Source: Paracidovorax cattleyae (lineage in GTDB: Bacteria > Pseudomonadota > Gammaproteobacteria > Burkholderiales > Burkholderiaceae_C). Taken from it: a stretch of DNA of 64,000 nt. This document shows, one piece after another, positions 62,616 through 64,000 of this stretch; the stretch's first letter is position 1; every line of letters begins with the position of its first letter. Location of the stretch: the NCBI RefSeq assembly GCF_900104515.1, contig NZ_FNJL01000016.1:50633-114632 (forward strand), written 5' to 3'. Made by a program: the position numbers and the translations under genes. The notes under the pieces are model-generated. The model worked only from the letters and a program-made list of their open reading frames with translations, made no database searches and was not told the DNA's origin.

Positions 62616-63170
62616 TCAGTTGATCTGCACCGAGCCGCCGCGGATGCGCTGGCCCGCGCTCGCGTGACTGGTCACATAGGCACCCCGGATATGGACGTGC
62701 CCGTCGGCGGTCAGGAGGATGGCGGCATCGCCGCAGCGCAGTTCCAGTTCGGTTTCCGCTTCGATGCGTACCCGCTGCCCGTCGCGGCTCACTTCCACGG
62801 CGTTCGGAGCGGAGGTTTGCGTAGGCACTGCCTCGGGCATCAGGATTCCGAGAATGATCGGCCGGTCAGCGCGGGCTCCCTCGAAACCGATGGCGACCGA
62901 ACGGCCAATCTCGCCGGCCTGCAGCGTCACCATGCTGCGTGCGGGCAGGCCCGCCAATCCGAGCGCGGGGATATCGACGCATGGGCTCTGGCCGCCGTCG
63001 CCCACGCTCGCCAGCGTGCCGAGGGCAATTCCGTCGGCGCGCGGATATGCGCCTTCGCCAGGCACGGCCTGCTGGGGCTTGTGCAGCAGCGCCGTGAATG
63101 CAGATGGCGCAGCCTCGGCGCCAACGGCCGGCGCTGTGGCGCCAGGGATGGGGGTGTGATCAGTTTTCAA
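62616..63170 (-). CDS. DUF6484 protein linked to VgrG
   Basis: The 184-residue product has the DUF6484 pattern: ALGTLASVGDGGQSPCVDIP, TLQAGEIGRSVAIGFEGARA and DRPIILGILMPE. It ends in a short beta-rich segment (ILLTADGHVHIRGAYVTSHA) resembling VgrG tail repeats. The start overlaps the vgrG stop by 11 bases. It is likely a spike-associated adaptor for the downstream effector. Confidence 0.82.
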   Translation of the reverse strand: MKTDHTPIPGATAPAVGAEAAPSAFTALLHKPQQAVPGEGAYPRADGIALGTLASVGDGGQSPCVDIPALGLAGLPARSMVTLQAGEIGRSVAIGFEGARADRPIILGILMPEAVPTQTSAPNAVEVSRDGQRVRIEAETELELRCGDAAILLTADGHVHIRGAYVTSHASAGQRIRGGSVQIN

Positions 63171-64000
63171 GGATCTTCGCCCCCTTCATGGTGATGTTCC
63201 CGTCGGCCTTCAGGACCTGTTCGCCGGTCATGCCAACCACGAGGTCATGGCCGTTGAGCGTGATGGTGCCGTCCTGCCGCATCACGAGCTTGGACTGCCC
63301 CACGTTCAGCGTGATGGATTCCGGGTCCATCGTGATGCTGGAGCCGCCACCGCCCTTCGCGCCGCCACTGCCGCCGGATGGGGCGACGATGTTCTGCTTC
63401 ACACCGGGCGCGCCCGATCCTCCGGCGGAACCACCGCCACCGCCCACGGTCAGCGTGTACTTGTCGCCCACGCTGGTGCTCTTGCTGCTGCCCACCGTGG
63501 TGCTTTGCGTGCTGCCCACGAGCGTGGCCATGACGGCGCCTACGTTGAGGTTGTAGGCCACGCCGACGTTCTCCATTCGCCCCACGCCCACGTTCTGCAT
63601 GTAGGCGATGCCGATGGTCTCCGTCTTCATCTTGCCGACCTTGATGGACCAGTTGTTGCCGATCTTGTCCTTCTCGTTGCGGCCGATGGTCTTGCTGCGG
63701 TTGTTGCCGATCGAGACCGTCTCGTCGATGCCGACATCTTCCTTTCGGTTGTCGCCGATCCAGATCGTCTCGTCGTGGTCCACCCGCTCCGTGCGGTTGT
63801 TGTGCACCGTGATCTTCTCGTCACGGTCCACCGTCTCCGTGCGGTCCCGGTGGATGGTGTTCGTCTCGTCCCGGTCGATGGTCTTGCGCCGGTCGTTGCC
63901 CACCCACTTGTCCTCGTCGTTCTCGACCTCGGTGAGCTGGTCCTTCTGCGCATGCAGCCATAGCTGCTCCGCGCCCTTCTTGTCCTCGAAGCGGATCGCG
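63160..64000 (-). CDS. vgrG: Type VI spike protein VgrG, C-terminal part (partial)
   Basis: The frame is open to the window edge, so the N-terminal part lies beyond 64000. The visible 279 residues begin AIRFEDKKGAEQLWLHAQKD, the VgrG gp5-like segment. A series of beta-helix repeats follows (GNDRRKTIDRDET, HRDRTETVDRDEK, GDNRKEDVGIDET and similar). After a Gly-rich linker, the DUF2345-type tail contains SSITMDPESITLNVGQSKLV. It heads the effector operon at 56062-63170. Confidence 0.92.
   Translation of the reverse strand, partial: AIRFEDKKGAEQLWLHAQKDQLTEVENDEDKWVGNDRRKTIDRDETNTIHRDRTETVDRDEKITVHNNRTERVDHDETIWIGDNRKEDVGIDETVSIGNNRSKTIGRNEKDKIGNNWSIKVGKMKTETIGIAYMQNVGVGRMENVGVAYNLNVGAVMATLVGSTQSTTVGSSKSTSVGDKYTLTVGGGGGSAGGSGAPGVKQNIVAPSGGSGGAKGGGGSSITMDPESITLNVGQSKLVMRQDGTITLNGHDLVVGMTGEQVLKADGNITMKGAKILEN

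Noticed and set aside
1..64000. CRISPR arrays, rRNA or tRNA genes
   Set aside because: No regularly spaced identical repeats, rRNA blocks or tRNA cloverleaf sequences were recognised while reading the window.

Overview
The window reads as chromosomal DNA of a high-GC betaproteobacterium of the Comamonadaceae. An Acidovorax plant pathogen of the avenae/citrulli type fits best: the flagellar gene order, a candidate type III effector, a 2-aminoethylphosphonate cluster and a VgrG-linked type VI effector island all point that way. The assignment is inferred from gene content and protein character, not from a database match.

Region 1 (1-18062) is a flagellar regulon: the end of flhA, then flhF, a FlhG-position protein without a P-loop, and fliA, closed by a strong terminator. 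On the minus strand follow flgN, flgM (with a very good sigma-28 promoter) and flgA. The rod, hook and ring operon flgBCDEFGH-IJKL runs on the plus strand. It is interrupted between flgH and flgI by an oppositely oriented hipBA-type toxin-antitoxin pair. An HDOD signalling protein follows flgL.

Region 2 (19397-20406) holds one gene that stands out: a YopT/AvrPphB-like (C58) cysteine protease with a well-spaced Cys/His/Asp triad and an imperfect PIP box upstream. It is a candidate type III secreted effector.

Region 3 (20345-30107) is amino-acid metabolism and export: a MocR regulator divergent from RhtB and EamA exporters, an aminotransferase, a GST, a PhzF protein, a small coupled ORF, a second RhtB, a threonine/serine-dehydratase-like enzyme, a histidine phosphatase and an EamA protein.

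Region 4 (29238-36973) is a 2-aminoethylphosphonate module: membrane protein, GntR regulator, ABC importer (binding protein, ATPase, fused permease), FAD oxidoreductase and phosphonoacetaldehyde hydrolase (PhnX). No PhnW transaminase is present. It ends in a nested inverted-repeat element (36991-37254).

Region 5 (37254-53633) is a mixed set: creatininase-family protein, methyl-accepting chemotaxis protein, a metal-uptake trio (PepSY reductase, TonB receptor, DUF2946), AlaX-type editing protein, DsbD-type reductase, SUMF1-fold protein, a TetR/MFS pair with two matching operator palindromes, a small membrane protein with DUF2062, TerC and an NhaR-type LysR regulator.

Region 6 (53727-64000) is accessory: an IS5-type transposase remnant, an AT-richer three-gene cassette of unknown function headed by a TIGR04255-like protein, then a minus-strand type VI island. 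That island runs in transcription order VgrG (cut by the window edge), DUF6484, DUF2169, ketosynthase-like, DUF4150/PAAR-like, GHH nuclease toxin, probable immunity protein, TIGR02270 protein, thioredoxin-like protein. No rRNA, tRNA or CRISPR array was seen, and no gene-free stretch exceeds about 300 bases.
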